64,000 bases of DNA from Nitrospirillum amazonense (GTDB lineage: Bacteria; Pseudomonadota; Alphaproteobacteria; Azospirillales; Azospirillaceae): assembly GCF_007828045.1 (NCBI RefSeq), contig NZ_VITN01000003.1, positions 1-64,000 of the forward strand, given 5' to 3'. Positions 35,467 through 45,751 of the stretch are shown in pieces. The notes under the pieces are model-generated. The model searched no databases. It saw only the letters and a program-made list of their open reading frames with translations, and was not told the origin of the DNA. A program made the translations under genes and the position numbers. The stretch's first letter is position 1. Each line of letters begins with the position of its first letter.

Positions 35467-37812
35467 ATGCGTGCGAAAACAAACTATTCCTTCCTGCTGT
35501 TGGCCATGACCGCGCTTTCCTGGCCGTCTTCGGGGGCCGCGCTGGCCGCTGAGGCCACGCCTGCGCCGCTGGCCAACTCCGGGGACGCCGTTGGGGATGC
35601 CCCCGCGGAGGGCGAGGCGCTGGACGACATCATCATCACGGGTGAGAAGGCCAACCGCACGCTGAAGGAGACGACGACCAGCGTGGCCGTCACCACGCCG
35701 GCGCGCATCGCCCAGGAAAACATCCAGACCATCCAGGACATCTACGACCGCACGGCCAACGTCGCGCAGACCTATGGCGCCGCCGGCTTCACCATTCGCG
35801 GCATCGGCAACACCGGCGTGTCCAACGCCGGCAACGCCGACGCCGCCACCGTCTACATCGACGGGGCGCCCATCCCCGGTGCCGCCCTGTTCGGCGGGCC
35901 GACGGACATGTGGGACGTGGCGCAGGTGGAAATCCTGCGCGGCCCCCAATCCACCATCCAGGGGCTGAACGCCATGGCCGGCGCCGTGGTCATCACCACC
36001 CGCGACCCCGCCGCCGACCATTGGGCCGGCGACGCCCGCGTGCAATGGACCGACCAGCAGGAGCGCACCTTCTCCGCCGCCGCCGGCGGACCGCTGGTGG
36101 CGGATGAGCTGGGCCTGCGGGTGGCGGCGGAGCGCCGCGTCAACGACGGCATCATCGAGAACAAGGTGCTGGGCGACCGCGATGACGCCCTGCGCAGCCT
36201 GAACCTGCGCGGCAAGCTGAAATGGACGCTCAAGGCCCTGCCCGACCTGACGGCGGTGCTGAGCTATGACCGCACGCGGCGCGATGGCGGCTATCTCTAC
36301 CAATATGTCCGCACCGACGTGCCGGACTATTACGACCACCGCACCTCGTTCTCCAACCGGCCCAACATCGGCAAGGTCGATACCGACATCGCCACCCTGA
36401 ACCTGTCCTATAAGCTGAGCGACGCGCTGACCATCACAAACGTCGCCTCCTGGAACCGGCTGCGCCAGGACGCCAGCCAGGACAGCGACGGCACGCCGGC
36501 GGATATCGAGGTGGTCGACAATAAGACCAAGGCCACCACCTACACCGAGGAACTGCGCCTGAATTACCAGGGCGACCGGTTCAGCGGCCTGCTGGGCGGC
36601 TGGTACTACAACCGCGACCTGGCCATCGACGCCGACAGCCACGTCACCGTCACCACGCCGCTGACGACCATCACCAACCTGTTGCGCAGCGGCGGCTTCC
36701 CCGCCGCCACGGCCAGCGCCATCAGCGCCGCCTATGGCAAGGTCCTGCCCGTGATCCCGGTGTCCTACCAGGCCCACCAGCCGCAGCAGGTGGAGACGGC
36801 GGCCCTGTTCGGCGACGGTCGCTATCGCGTGACCGACCGGCTGTCGCTGCTGGCCGGCTTCCGCTACGATCATGAGCAGAATCGCTATGGCGCCGGCACC
36901 GCCACGCAGTTCACCGGCATCTATCCCGACCCCGCCACCTTCGGCGCCGCGGGCACGCCGTTGAACCTGGCCGTGCAGGCCATCAACCAGGGTGTGGCCG
37001 GCATCGTGGCCCAGGCGGCCTCGGCCACCGCCTCGAACCAGCGCACCTTCGACGCCTTCCTGCCCAAGGCGGGCGTTTCCATGGATTGGACACCGGACCT
37101 GGTGACAGCCTTCACGGTGCAGCGCGGGTATCGGTCCGGCGGATCCAGCCAGAACGCCGCGCACGCCGCCCTGGTGCCCTATGATCCGGAGTACAGCTGG
37201 AACTATGAGGGCTCCGTCCGCTCCACCTGGCTGGACGGGTCGCTGGCCGTGAACGCCAACGCCTTCTACACGGACTGGAGCGACCAGCAGGTCACCGCCC
37301 GCTTCAGCGACAACGTCTACGACTACAACACCGTCAACGCCGGCAAATCCCACCTCTACGGTGTTGAGCTGGAAACCACGCACAGGATCAGCCCGGTGGT
37401 GGACTGGTACGCCTCCGTCGGCTATCTGCGCACCAAGTTCGATGAGCTGCACCTGCCCAACGGCAGCAGCGCCACCGTGGACCTGACGGGGTCGGAATTC
37501 CCCTACGCCCCGCATTGGACGGTGGCGGGTGGGGTGAACCTGCATTTCGGCGGCGGCTTCGTCGCCAACCTCAACGCCAACTGGCGCGACGCCGTCTTCA
37601 CCGCCGTGGGCGCGACGCAGGGCCAGTACCGCGTGGGCGCCCGCGCCATCGCCAATACGCGCGTGGGCTATGAGACGGGCCTGTGGGGTGCCTACCTGTT
37701 CGTGAGCAACCTCACGGACGAGCATTATGCCCAGTACGTCCTGACGTCCCAGAACCGCGCCATCCTGGGCGCGCCGCGCACCATCGGCGGCACGCTGGAG
37801 GTGCATTGGTGA
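35467..37812 (+). CDS. TonB-dependent outer-membrane receptor
   Basis: A 781-residue receptor. A signal peptide covers residues 1-28 (cleaved after ALAA). A TonB-box-like segment DDIIITGEKANR follows, then the plug domain (FTIRGIGNTGVSNAG, VEILRGPQSTIQGLNAMAGAV), then a 22-strand barrel ending in the C-terminal aromatic GTLEVHW. The plug and barrel pattern resembles siderophore/vitamin receptors of the sphingomonad-alphaproteobacterial type, but the substrate is not determinable. The Fur-like box upstream suggests iron-regulated siderophore or heme uptake. It is monocistronic and convergent with folC. Confidence 0.92.
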   Translation: MRAKTNYSFLLLAMTALSWPSSGAALAAEATPAPLANSGDAVGDAPAEGEALDDIIITGEKANRTLKETTTSVAVTTPARIAQENIQTIQDIYDRTANVAQTYGAAGFTIRGIGNTGVSNAGNADAATVYIDGAPIPGAALFGGPTDMWDVAQVEILRGPQSTIQGLNAMAGAVVITTRDPAADHWAGDARVQWTDQQERTFSAAAGGPLVADELGLRVAAERRVNDGIIENKVLGDRDDALRSLNLRGKLKWTLKALPDLTAVLSYDRTRRDGGYLYQYVRTDVPDYYDHRTSFSNRPNIGKVDTDIATLNLSYKLSDALTITNVASWNRLRQDASQDSDGTPADIEVVDNKTKATTYTEELRLNYQGDRFSGLLGGWYYNRDLAIDADSHVTVTTPLTTITNLLRSGGFPAATASAISAAYGKVLPVIPVSYQAHQPQQVETAALFGDGRYRVTDRLSLLAGFRYDHEQNRYGAGTATQFTGIYPDPATFGAAGTPLNLAVQAINQGVAGIVAQAASATASNQRTFDAFLPKAGVSMDWTPDLVTAFTVQRGYRSGGSSQNAAHAALVPYDPEYSWNYEGSVRSTWLDGSLAVNANAFYTDWSDQQVTARFSDNVYDYNTVNAGKSHLYGVELETTHRISPVVDWYASVGYLRTKFDELHLPNGSSATVDLTGSEFPYAPHWTVAGGVNLHFGGGFVANLNANWRDAVFTAVGATQGQYRVGARAIANTRVGYETGLWGAYLFVSNLTDEHYAQYVLTSQNRAILGAPRTIGGTLEVHW

Positions 37813-37840
37813 GGGCGGGCCCCCGTCAGCCTACCTTTTT

Positions 37841-39127
37841 TCAGCCGTTGTCGGCCAGGATGGAACCCGCCAGGTAGAGCGACCCGCAGATCAGGGTGCG
37901 CCGCGCCGCCCCCCGGGCCGCCAGTCCGGCGATGGCCTCGGCGGCGCTGCCGGCCTCGGTCACGTCGGTGATGCCGACCGCGCGGGCGGCGGCGGCGATG
38001 TCAGCGGCGGGACGGGTCGCGTCCTCGCCCGGGATGGCAATGGCCACCAGCCGGCGGACGTAGGGGGCGATGGGCCGCAGGAAGTCCGCCGGCACCTTGC
38101 TGGTGATCATGCCCACCACCAGGTCCAGCACCTCACCGGTACCGGTCCAGCGTTCAGCCTGGACGCCCAACACCTCGCCCGCCGAGTCGTTGTGGCCGCC
38201 GTCCAGCCACAGCTCCGTGCCGGGCAGCAGTTGGGCCAAGGGCCCGCGCGTCAGGCGCTGCAGACGGCCGGGCCATTCCACCGTGGCCAGGCCCTGGATG
38301 ATGTCGGCGTCCTGCACCGTCAGGGGCAGGTGCTGCAAGGCGGCAATGGCGGTGCCGGCGTTGCCGATCTGGTGGGCGCCCAGCAAGCCCGGCATGGGCA
38401 GGTCCAGCGTACGGCCAAAGCCTTCGAAGCGGAAACCGACGGCGGTGGGTAGGGCCGACCAGTCCGCCCCGGCGATGGCCAGCGGCGCGCCCAGCACGGC
38501 GGCGCGGTCACGGAAGACGGCCAGGGGCACGTCCGTCGCCTGCGGCCCCACCACGGCGGGACAACCGGCCTTGAAGATGCCGGCCTTCTCGCCCGCGATG
38601 GCCGCCAGCGTGTCGCCCAGGAACTGGGTATGGTCGAAGGAGATGCGGGTGACGACGGTCGCCGCCGGCCGGTCCACCACGTTGGTGGCGTCCAGCCGCC
38701 CGCCCAACCCCGTCTCCAGCAGCAGCACGTCGGCCGGCACCTCGGAATAGGCGAGGAAGGCGGCGCAGGTGATGATCTCGAAGATGGTGATGGGGTCGCC
38801 CTGGTTGGCGGCCTCGCACCGTTCCAGCAGGGTGACCAGGGCGGCGTCATCCACCAAGCGGCCGGCCAGGCGCACCCGCTCGTTGAAGCGGACGAGGTGG
38901 GGGCTGGTGTAGACATGCACCCGATGGCCCGCCGCCTGCAGCATGGCGCGCAGGAAGGCGATGGTGCTGCCCTTGCCGTTGGTGCCGGCGACGTGGACGA
39001 CGGGGGGCAATTGATCCTGCGGCCGGCCCAGCCGGTCCAGCAGGCGCTTCACCCGATCCAGCGACAGGTCGATGACCTTGGGATGCAGCTGGCCCAGCCG
39101 GGCCAGCACCTGGTCCAGATGCGACAC
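37841..39127 (-). CDS. folC: Bifunctional folylpolyglutamate synthase/dihydrofolate synthase
   Basis: A 428-residue Mur-ligase-like enzyme that attaches glutamate to dihydropteroate and folates. VAGTNGKGSTIAFLRAML is the P-loop, followed by YTSPHLVRFNERVRLAG and ETGLGGRLDATNVV. The start is a GTG at 39127 with an AGGGGGG ribosome-binding site; no family sequence lies upstream. It is last in trpB-trpA-accD-folC on the minus strand, 30 bp after accD, an order common in alphaproteobacteria. Confidence 0.95.
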   Translation of the reverse strand: MSHLDQVLARLGQLHPKVIDLSLDRVKRLLDRLGRPQDQLPPVVHVAGTNGKGSTIAFLRAMLQAAGHRVHVYTSPHLVRFNERVRLAGRLVDDAALVTLLERCEAANQGDPITIFEIITCAAFLAYSEVPADVLLLETGLGGRLDATNVVDRPAATVVTRISFDHTQFLGDTLAAIAGEKAGIFKAGCPAVVGPQATDVPLAVFRDRAAVLGAPLAIAGADWSALPTAVGFRFEGFGRTLDLPMPGLLGAHQIGNAGTAIAALQHLPLTVQDADIIQGLATVEWPGRLQRLTRGPLAQLLPGTELWLDGGHNDSAGEVLGVQAERWTGTGEVLDLVVGMITSKVPADFLRPIAPYVRRLVAIAIPGEDATRPAADIAAAARAVGITDVTEAGSAAEAIAGLAARGAARRTLICGSLYLAGSILADNG

Positions 39128-39157
39128 GGAATGCCCCCCTTCGTTTAAGCCTTGGCC

Positions 39158-40075
39158 TTAGCGGCCCTTCACCGGCACCGGGCGCGGGCGCGACGGCTCG
39201 GTGGGGATGCGCACCACGTCGGCACCGGGGCCGGGGCTGCGCAGCAGATCGATCAGGCGGGACAGCATGCCCTTCATCTCGCGCCGGTGCACCACCATGT
39301 CCACCATGCCGTGTTCCAGCAGGTATTCCGACCGCTGGAAGCCTTCCGGCAGGGTTTCGCGGATGGTGCTTTCGATGACGCGGGCGCCGGCGAAGCCGAT
39401 CTGCGCGCCGGGCTCGGCGATGTGGATGTCGCCCAGCATGGCGAAGCTGGCCGTGACGCCGCCGGTGGTCGGGTCGGTCAGGATGACCAGGTAGGGCAGG
39501 CCCGCCTCCTTCACCATCTCGGCGGCGATGATGGTGCGCGGCATCTGCATCAGCGACAGGATGCCTTCCTGCATGCGGGCACCGCCGGAAGCCGGGACCA
39601 CGATCAGCGGCGCCTGCTGCAGCACGGCCAGTTTGGCCGCGGCCAGCAGGCCCTCGCCCACCGCCATGCCCATGGAGCCGCCCATGAAGGTGAAGTCGAA
39701 GGCGGCGACCACGGCCGGGCGGCCATCGATGCGCCCATGGGCCACGACGATGGCGTCGGGGCGGCCGGTCTTGGACTGCGCGTCCTTCAGGCGGTCGGTG
39801 TAGCGCTTCTGGTCACGGAACTTCAGCGGGTCCACCACCGGCTTGGGCAGCTCAATGGTCTGGAAACCGGCGTCCAGCGTCATCTTCAGGCGCTGCATGG
39901 GATCCAGGCGCATGTGGAAACCGCAGTGCTGGCAGACGTGCAGGTTATCTTCCAGGTCGCGGTGGAAGATCATCGCGCCGCAGGACGGGCACTTGTGCCA
40001 GAGGTTGTCCGGCACCTCTTTCTTGGACACCAGGGCCTGAAGCTTGGGGCGGACGAAATTAGTGAGCCAGTTCAT
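39158..40075 (-). CDS. accD: Acetyl-CoA carboxylase carboxyltransferase subunit beta
   Basis: A 305-residue subunit that with AccA transfers carboxyl from biotin to acetyl-CoA. The N-terminal four-Cys zinc ribbon reads [20 protein letters not shown], then [11 protein letters not shown]. The carboxyltransferase core has the oxyanion-hole loops [17 protein letters not shown] and [20 protein letters not shown]. The start at 40075 ([11 protein letters not shown]) matches the family; the upstream extension to 40126 runs into the spacer. It follows trpA by 108 bp. Confidence 0.96.
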   Translation of the reverse strand: MNWLTNFVRPKLQALVSKKEVPDNLWHKCPSCGAMIFHRDLEDNLHVCQHCGFHMRLDPMQRLKMTLDAGFQTIELPKPVVDPLKFRDQKRYTDRLKDAQSKTGRPDAIVVAHGRIDGRPAVVAAFDFTFMGGSMGMAVGEGLLAAAKLAVLQQAPLIVVPASGGARMQEGILSLMQMPRTIIAAEMVKEAGLPYLVILTDPTTGGVTASFAMLGDIHIAEPGAQIGFAGARVIESTIRETLPEGFQRSEYLLEHGMVDMVVHRREMKGMLSRLIDLLRSPGPGADVVRIPTEPSRPRPVPVKGR

Positions 40076-40130
40076 GTGCTTAACCTTAAAGACATTCGCC
40101 TGGCCAGGGCCGGCGCTGACAAACACCAGC

Positions 40131-40157
40131 GGGGGCGGCGCCTGATGGCGCGCCCCC
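40131..40157. other. GC-rich hairpin between trpA and accD
   Basis: GGGGGC and GGCGCC-type arms fold with one bulged G around a TGAT loop. On the minus strand there is no strong T-run after it, so it could be a partial terminator or an mRNA processing/stability element. Confidence 0.45.
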
Positions 40158-40183
40158 GGACAGGTGAAAGCCGATCTTGTAGC

Positions 40184-41020
40184 CTATTTCCGCGCGCCGC
40201 GCACCCCGGCCGCCAACTCGGCCACGAAACCCAGAACGTCGGGCAACAGGCCGGGCTTGGCCTTGCCCTCGGTATCCAGGTTGGCCTCCAGCCGGCGGAC
40301 GATGGCGCTGCCCACCACGGCGGCGTCCGCCACCCGGGCCACGGCGGCCGCCCCGTCCGGCGTGGTGATACCGAAACCCACCGCCACGGGCAGGTCGGTC
40401 CCCGTCCGCAGGTGGGCCACGGCAGCGGCGATGGCGTCGCTGGTGGCCGAGCCGGCGCCGGTGATGCCGGCGATGGAAACGTAGTAGATGAAGCCCGAGG
40501 TGTTGGCCAACACGGCCGGCAGACGGGCCTTGTCCGTCGTCGGCGTCGCCAGGCGGATGAAGTTGACGCCCGCCGCCTGGGCCGGCAGGCACAGCTCGCC
40601 ATCCTCTTCCGGCGGCAGGTCGACGACGATCAAGCCATCCACCCCGGCTGTCTTGGCGTCAGCCAGGAAGCGGTCCACGCCATAGGCGTAGACGGGATTG
40701 TAATAGCCCATGAGGATGATGGGCGTGTCGGCGTCACCCTCACGGAAGGCCTTCACCAGGTCCAGCGTGCGCGTCATGCGGGCGCCGGTGGCCAGCGCCC
40801 GCAGGGTGGAGGCCTGGATGGCCGGGCCGTCCGCCATGGGATCGGTGAAGGGCATGCCCAGCTCGATCAGGTCGGCGCCGGCGCCCGGCAGGCCCTTCAG
40901 CAGGTCCAGGCAGGTGTCATGATCGGGGTCGCCGGCGGTGATGAAAGCGACCAGGCCGGCGCGGCCCTCCGCCTTCAGGGCGGCGAAGCGGCGATCGATG
41001 CGGGAATTCGCGGTGCTCAC
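40184..41020 (-). CDS. trpA: Tryptophan synthase alpha chain
   Basis: A 278-residue TIM barrel that cleaves indole-3-glycerol phosphate and channels indole to Trp[18 protein letters not shown] carries the catalytic Glu, [13 protein letters not shown] the catalytic Asp, and SIAGITGAG the phosphate-binding loop. It starts with GTG that overlaps the trpB stop by 4 bp (GTGA), coupling the two subunits. Confidence 0.96.
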   Translation of the reverse strand: MSTANSRIDRRFAALKAEGRAGLVAFITAGDPDHDTCLDLLKGLPGAGADLIELGMPFTDPMADGPAIQASTLRALATGARMTRTLDLVKAFREGDADTPIILMGYYNPVYAYGVDRFLADAKTAGVDGLIVVDLPPEEDGELCLPAQAAGVNFIRLATPTTDKARLPAVLANTSGFIYYVSIAGITGAGSATSDAIAAAVAHLRTGTDLPVAVGFGITTPDGAAAVARVADAAVVGSAIVRRLEANLDTEGKAKPGLLPDVLGFVAELAAGVRGARK

Positions 41021-42225
41021 AGGCTGACCCCCAGTTCGCGGGCGACGGTGAAGATGTCCTTGTCGCCCCGGCCGCTGAGGTTCACGACCATCAGGTGATC
41101 CTTGGGCAGGGTAGGCGCGCGGCGGATGACCTCGGCCAGCGCGTGGGAGGATTCCAGCGCCGGGATGATGCCTTCCACCTTCGACAGGCGCTGGAAGGCG
41201 TCCAGCGCCTCCTTGTCCGTGGCGCTGACATAGGTGACGCGGCCGACATCATGCAGCCAGGAATGCTCCGGCCCGATACCCGGATAGTCCAGGCCGGCGG
41301 AGATGGAGTGACCCTCCAGGATCTGCCCGTCCCCGTCCTGCAACAGGTAGGTGCGGTTACCGTGCAGCACGCCGGGCCGCCCACCGGTGAGGGAGGCGGC
41401 GTGCGCCCCGGTCTCGATGCCGTGGCCGGCAGCCTCGACCGCCACCATGGCGACCTCGGCATCGTCCAGGAAGGGATGGAACAGGCCCAGGGCGTTGGAC
41501 CCGCCGCCGATGCAGGCGACCAGCGTGTCGGGCAGGCGGCCTTCCATGGCCACCATCTGCTCGCGCACCTCATGGCCGATGATGGACTGGAAGTCGCGCA
41601 CCAGGGCCGGATAGGGGTGCGGGCCGGCGGTGGTGCCGATGATGTAGAAGGTGTCGCCGACGTTGGTGACCCAGTCGCGCAGCGCCTCGTTCATCGCGTC
41701 CTTCAGCGTGCGCGAGCCGGAGGTGACAGGCTTGACCTCCGCGCCCAGCAGCTTCATGCGGAAGACGTTGGGCTGCTGGCGGGCGATATCGACCTCGCCC
41801 ATGTAGATGGTGCAGGGCAGGCCGAACAGGGCGCAGACGGTGGCCGTGGCGACACCGTGCTGGCCGGCGCCCGTCTCGGCGATGATGCGTGTCTTGCCCA
41901 TGCGCTTGGCCAGCAGGATCTGGCCGATGCAGTTGTTGATCTTGTGCGCGCCGGTGTGGTTCAGCTCTTCGCGCTTCAGATAGATCTTGGCGCCGCCCAG
42001 CTCATTGGTCAGCCGCTCGGCGAAGTACAGCTTGCTGGGGCGGCCGACATACTGGTTCAGATAATAGCCCATCTCGGCCTTGAAGGCCGGGTCGTCCTTG
42101 GCGGCGGTGTACGCCTTTTCCAGGTCGAGGATCAGGGGCATCAGGGTTTCGGCGACGAAGCGCCCCCCGTAGATACCGAAATGGCCGTGCTCGTCTGGAC
42201 CGGCGCGGTAGGTGTTCAAGCTCAT
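41017..42225 (-). CDS. trpB: Tryptophan synthase beta chain
   Basis: A 402-residue PLP enzyme condensing indole with serine. [15 protein letters not shown] contains the PLP Lys; [10 protein letters not shown] is the PLP phosphate loop; [17 protein letters not shown] and [17 protein letters not shown] are conserved. It starts [24 protein letters not shown]. It heads the trpBA-accD-folC operon; trpF, often just upstream, is at 12 kb here. The 173-bp upstream spacer shows no Trp-rich leader peptide. Confidence 0.96.
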   Translation of the reverse strand: MSLNTYRAGPDEHGHFGIYGGRFVAETLMPLILDLEKAYTAAKDDPAFKAEMGYYLNQYVGRPSKLYFAERLTNELGGAKIYLKREELNHTGAHKINNCIGQILLAKRMGKTRIIAETGAGQHGVATATVCALFGLPCTIYMGEVDIARQQPNVFRMKLLGAEVKPVTSGSRTLKDAMNEALRDWVTNVGDTFYIIGTTAGPHPYPALVRDFQSIIGHEVREQMVAMEGRLPDTLVACIGGGSNALGLFHPFLDDAEVAMVAVEAAGHGIETGAHAASLTGGRPGVLHGNRTYLLQDGDGQILEGHSISAGLDYPGIGPEHSWLHDVGRVTYVSATDKEALDAFQRLSKVEGIIPALESSHALAEVIRRAPTLPKDHLMVVNLSGRGDKDIFTVARELGVSL

Positions 42226-42398
42226 GGGGCGGCGCTCTCATGTCAGCTGGGCTCACCCCGGTTGGACCCAAGGGCAAGTAGGCCGCCGACGATACCGGCC
42301 CTGGCGGCGATTTCAAGACCGCCCGCGCGGCCGCGCCCTAATGCCCGCCATGCGCCACGGCCCGTGATCCAGCAACTTAATTGCGCGTACGAAAGATT

Positions 42399-44192
42399 TC
42401 AGCCCCGAGGCAGCTGCACCGTGAACACCGCGCCCAGCACCTTGCCGGTCGCGTCGGTGCGATTGGCAGCGAAGATGCGGCCGTTGTGGGCCTCCACGAT
42501 CTGCTTGGAGATGGAAAGGCCCAGGCCGGAATGGGTGCCGAACTTCTCGCCCGCCGGCCGCTCGGTATAGAAGCGGTCGAAAATGGCCTCGGTCTTGCCG
42601 GCCGGTATGCCGGGGCCGTCGTCGGTGCAGGTGATCTCCACCCGGTCGCCCACCACCTTGGCCGCCAGCACTACCTTGCCCCCGGGCGGGGAGAAGGACA
42701 GGGCGTTGGAGATCAGGTTCTGGAACACCTGGGTCAGGCGGCCTTCGATGCCCGGGACCACCAGGTTGCGGCTGGCCGGCGGCAGCTCCACCTCCACCGT
42801 CACCGGCGGCGGGGCATCGTCGTCCCCGTCCCCGTCGCGGGCGCCCAGCGTGTTCTCATGGATGTCCTTGAACATGGTCAGCATGCGGCGCAGGTCGACG
42901 GAGTTGGCTTCCGCCCGGCTCAGCTCCGCATCCAGGCGGCTGGCGTTGGAGATGTCGCTGATCAGGCGGTCCAGGCGGCCGACGTCATCGGCGATGATGG
43001 CCAGCAGCTTGCGCAGCCGCGTCTCATCCTTCACCAGTTGCACCGTCTCCACCGCGCTGCGCATGGAGGTCAGCGGGTTCTTGATCTCATGCGCCACGTC
43101 GGCGGCGAAGCGCTCGATGGCGTCCATGCGGTCCCACAGGGCCGATGTCATGGCGCGCAGCGATTGCGACAGGTCGCCGATCTCGTCATGCCGGCCGGAG
43201 AAATCGGGCAGCACCGCCTGCCGGCCATGGCCGTAGCGCACATCGTCGGCCGCCGCCGCCAGCCGGCGGATGGGGCGCACGATGGTGCTGGCCAGGTAGA
43301 TGGACATCAGCACCGTCAGCACGATGACGCCGCCGAACACCTTCAGGATGTTCACGCGGAACTCGCGCACCTCGGTATCGATCTCAGACCCGCTGCGGCT
43401 GATCAGCACGGCGCCCAGCACCTGCTTGTAGCGCTGAATGGGCACGGCCACGGTCAGCACCATGTCCTGTTTGCCGGCATCGCCGGCCACGCGCCAGACG
43501 TGGGTGGCCGCCTCACCGTTCAGGGCCTTCTGCACGTCGGGGAAATGGCTGCCGTCGGCGGCCCGGTTCTCCGCATAGACCGGTAGATGGTCCCGCGTGG
43601 GCAGGGCGCGCACGATGGCGTTATAGAGGTCTATGCCCAGCTGGGTCAGCTGGTTGCCATCGGGCAGCGGCGGCAGCTCCTCGATCTGCACGCGCGTCCC
43701 CTTGGCCAGGCTCAGCACGCGGCTGTCGGCCTGCAGCTTGCCCTTGGGATCGTACAGGCGGAAGCGGGTGTCGGTGGTGTCGCCCAGGCGGCGCACCATC
43801 TGGGCCGCCAGCGTCCAGGACAGCGTGCCTGCAGGCTCGTTGAACTCATCGCTGCTGGGCTCCATGGCCCCTTCGCCCAAGGCGCCGGAGAAGATGCGCG
43901 CCTCGGTCGTCAGGATGTCCAGCTGGCGCTGCACCAACCAGTCCTGATAGCGCTCCAGATACAGCAGGCCCGACAGCAGCAAGGCCAGCGCCAGCAGGTT
44001 GACGGTCAGGATGTGGCGCGTCAGCGGGGAGATGACGCCATAGGAGCGGCGCCGGCGGGCGCGCACCACCGGCTTGGCGTCGCCGTCCGCCTCCGCCTGG
44101 GGGCCGCGCCGCAGCGGGGCGGCCCCCATTTCCTGCGCTGTGGCGGTCCCCCCGGCGGGGGCCGCGCGCCGTGCCAGCATGTCCTTGAGCAT
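42399..44192 (-). CDS. chvG: Two-component sensor histidine kinase ChvG
   Basis: A 597-residue inner-membrane kinase. Residues 1-50 are a basic cytoplasmic tail, then a membrane segment (ILTVNLLALALLLSGLLYL), a periplasmic sensor domain of about 230 residues, a second membrane segment (VFGGVIVLTVLMSIYLAS), a HAMP domain, the H-box VAHEIKNPLTSMRSAVE, and a C-terminal ATPase with FQNLISNALSFSPPGG (N box), DDGPGIP (G1) and HSGLGLSI (G2). ChvG senses acidity/envelope state and phosphorylates ChvI in other alphaproteobacteria. Repeat copy D lies between it and chvI. Confidence 0.94.
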   Translation of the reverse strand: MLKDMLARRAAPAGGTATAQEMGAAPLRRGPQAEADGDAKPVVRARRRRSYGVISPLTRHILTVNLLALALLLSGLLYLERYQDWLVQRQLDILTTEARIFSGALGEGAMEPSSDEFNEPAGTLSWTLAAQMVRRLGDTTDTRFRLYDPKGKLQADSRVLSLAKGTRVQIEELPPLPDGNQLTQLGIDLYNAIVRALPTRDHLPVYAENRAADGSHFPDVQKALNGEAATHVWRVAGDAGKQDMVLTVAVPIQRYKQVLGAVLISRSGSEIDTEVREFRVNILKVFGGVIVLTVLMSIYLASTIVRPIRRLAAAADDVRYGHGRQAVLPDFSGRHDEIGDLSQSLRAMTSALWDRMDAIERFAADVAHEIKNPLTSMRSAVETVQLVKDETRLRKLLAIIADDVGRLDRLISDISNASRLDAELSRAEANSVDLRRMLTMFKDIHENTLGARDGDGDDDAPPPVTVEVELPPASRNLVVPGIEGRLTQVFQNLISNALSFSPPGGKVVLAAKVVGDRVEITCTDDGPGIPAGKTEAIFDRFYTERPAGEKFGTHSGLGLSISKQIVEAHNGRIFAANRTDATGKVLGAVFTVQLPRG

Positions 44193-44200
44193 ATCAGGTT

Positions 44201-44297
44201 CCTCAGGCGCCGGCGGGGCATGCGCCCCTTGGCTATCCTCGCTTTCCAGTCCGCTGCGCTCCCCGGAACGCTTCGGCGGACGCGGTCGCGTCCTAGG
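44201..44297 (+). repeat. Interspersed palindromic repeat, copy D
   Basis: About 97 bp from CCTCAGGCGCCGGCGGGGCA through CTTGGCTATCCTCGCTTTCC and CCCCGGAACGCTTCGGCGG to GACGCGGTCGCGTCCTAGG. It sits inside the chvI-chvG operon, within the 143 bp between the two genes, and is in antisense orientation to them. Confidence 0.85.
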
Positions 44298-44335
44298 ACT
44301 TTCCGGAATTTTTCCCAGGGAGCGCCCTTAGCCGC

Positions 44336-45040
44336 TCAAGCGTCGCGGTATTTGTAGCCCACGCCGTACAGGGTTTCGATCTGGGCGAAGTCCGCGTCGG
44401 CCACCTTGAACTTCTTGCGCAGGCGTTTCACGTGGCTGTCGATGGTGCGGTCGTCGACATAGATATGCTCGCCATAGGCGGCGTCCATCAGCTGGTCGCG
44501 GCTTTTCACATGGCCGGGGCGCTGGGCCAGCGCCTTCACCAGCAGAAATTCCGTCACGGTCAGGTCGATCTCCTGCCCCTTCCAGGTGCAGGAATGGCGG
44601 GCATTGTCCAGCACCAGCTCGCCGCGCACCATGACGGAGCCCGGCTCCACCGTCCCCTTGCCGCCGCCGGCGTTCAGCACCTCGCGCCGCAGCAGGGCCT
44701 TGATGCGCTCGATCAGCAGGCGCTGGGAAAAGGGCTTCTTGATGTAGTCGTCGGCGCCCATGCGCAGACCCTGCAACTCATCGATCTCATCATCCTTGGA
44801 GGTGAGGAAGATGACGGGCATGGCCGAGTTCTGGCGGATGCGCTGCAACAGCTCCATGCCGTCCATGCGCGGCATCTTGATGTCCAGCACGGCCAGGTCC
44901 ACCGGCCGCGAGCTGAGCGCGCGGTGGGCCTCATCCCCGTCGGTGTAGGTGCGCACCTCGTACCCCTCGGCCTCCAACGCGATGGAGACGGAGGTCAGGA
45001 TGTTGCGGTCATCGTCAACCAGCGCGATGGTCTGAACCAC
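44336..45040 (-). CDS. chvI: Two-component response regulator ChvI
   Basis: A 234-residue OmpR-family regulator. The receiver domain has IALVDDDRN (acid pair), [14 protein letters not shown] (phosphoacceptor Asp) and IKKPFSQRL (Lys). The C-terminal winged helix has [20 protein letters not shown] and [16 protein letters not shown]. It starts with GTG at 45040 with a GAGGGG site. Cognate kinase chvG is next, after repeat copy D. The usual neighbours hprK-rapZ are 36 kb away. Confidence 0.95.
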   Translation of the reverse strand: MVQTIALVDDDRNILTSVSIALEAEGYEVRTYTDGDEAHRALSSRPVDLAVLDIKMPRMDGMELLQRIRQNSAMPVIFLTSKDDEIDELQGLRMGADDYIKKPFSQRLLIERIKALLRREVLNAGGGKGTVEPGSVMVRGELVLDNARHSCTWKGQEIDLTVTEFLLVKALAQRPGHVKSRDQLMDAAYGEHIYVDDRTIDSHVKRLRKKFKVADADFAQIETLYGVGYKYRDA

Positions 45041-45231
45041 GGAGTTTCCCCTCTTCCCACTTTGCCCCGGCCGCCCGTCCGACCAACCGTCGGGGGACAG
45101 CCCCAGTTCACCAGATTGCCCGGCACTATGGCATGATTACGGCGAAGTATGCAGCCGCCCCTGCCACTAGAGGAATAGTCCGCAAGGGGCGGGGCGGTTC
45201 CAAAGAAATGGGTGGAGTGACGCCGGTGACA

Positions 45232-45750
45232 ATGCCTCCCGATATACCCCCACAAGCGGCCCCCGCAAACGCCCCGGCCGAGGCGCGGCAAACCGCCCTG
45301 GACCTGTTGGCCAACCGGCCCCAGGCCACGCTGACCACCCTGGTCGCGGGCTCGTCCGATGACGCCGCAGCCATGGTCGGGTGGCCCTACCCATCCCTGG
45401 TGCTGGTGGCGCTGGATGGCGGCGGCCGGCCCCTGCTGTTGCTGTCGGAACTGGCGCTGCACACCCGCAACCTGCGCCAGGACGGCCGCGCCGCCCTGCT
45501 GTTCGAGGACACCGCCGGCCGGGAAAACCCGCTGACCGGGCCGCGCCTGTCCGTCATGGGCCGGGCGGAAGCCCTGGGTGGGGACGAGGCGGAGGCCGCG
45601 CGCGCGGTCTACCTGGACCGCCATCCCGGGGCCGCGCTCTACGCCGACTTCCCCGATTTCCGCTTCTGGCGGATGGACATCACCCAGGCCCACCTGGTGG
45701 CGGGCTTCGGCCGCATCCATTGGCTGAGCGCCGCTGACTTGGCCGTGTAA
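45232..45750 (+). CDS. Pyridoxamine 5'-phosphate oxidase-like protein (HugZ-type split barrel)
   Basis: A 172-residue FMN/heme-binding split-barrel protein. The fold is shown by ATLTTLVAGSSDDAAAMVGWPYPSLVLVALDGGGRPLLLLSELALHTRNL, with RLSVMGRAEAL later and GFGRIHWL at the end. Typical HugZ heme-utilisation proteins have an extra C-terminal DUF2470 domain, which is absent. In-frame starts exist upstream at 45133 and 45208; 45232 (MPPDIPP) gives the most compact protein but its ribosome-binding site (GGAG, 14 bases away) is weak, so the start is uncertain. Confidence 0.82.
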   Translation: MPPDIPPQAAPANAPAEARQTALDLLANRPQATLTTLVAGSSDDAAAMVGWPYPSLVLVALDGGGRPLLLLSELALHTRNLRQDGRAALLFEDTAGRENPLTGPRLSVMGRAEALGGDEAEAARAVYLDRHPGAALYADFPDFRFWRMDITQAHLVAGFGRIHWLSAADLAV

Positions 45751-45751
45751 G

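Noticed and set aside
35437-37806. A 789-codon open frame antisense to the TonB-dependent receptor
   Set aside because: Gly/Val/His-rich shadow translation with no ribosome-binding site and no known domain.
42226-42398. A trp leader peptide or attenuator in front of trpB
   Set aside because: No short frame with adjacent Trp codons and no alternative hairpins were seen.
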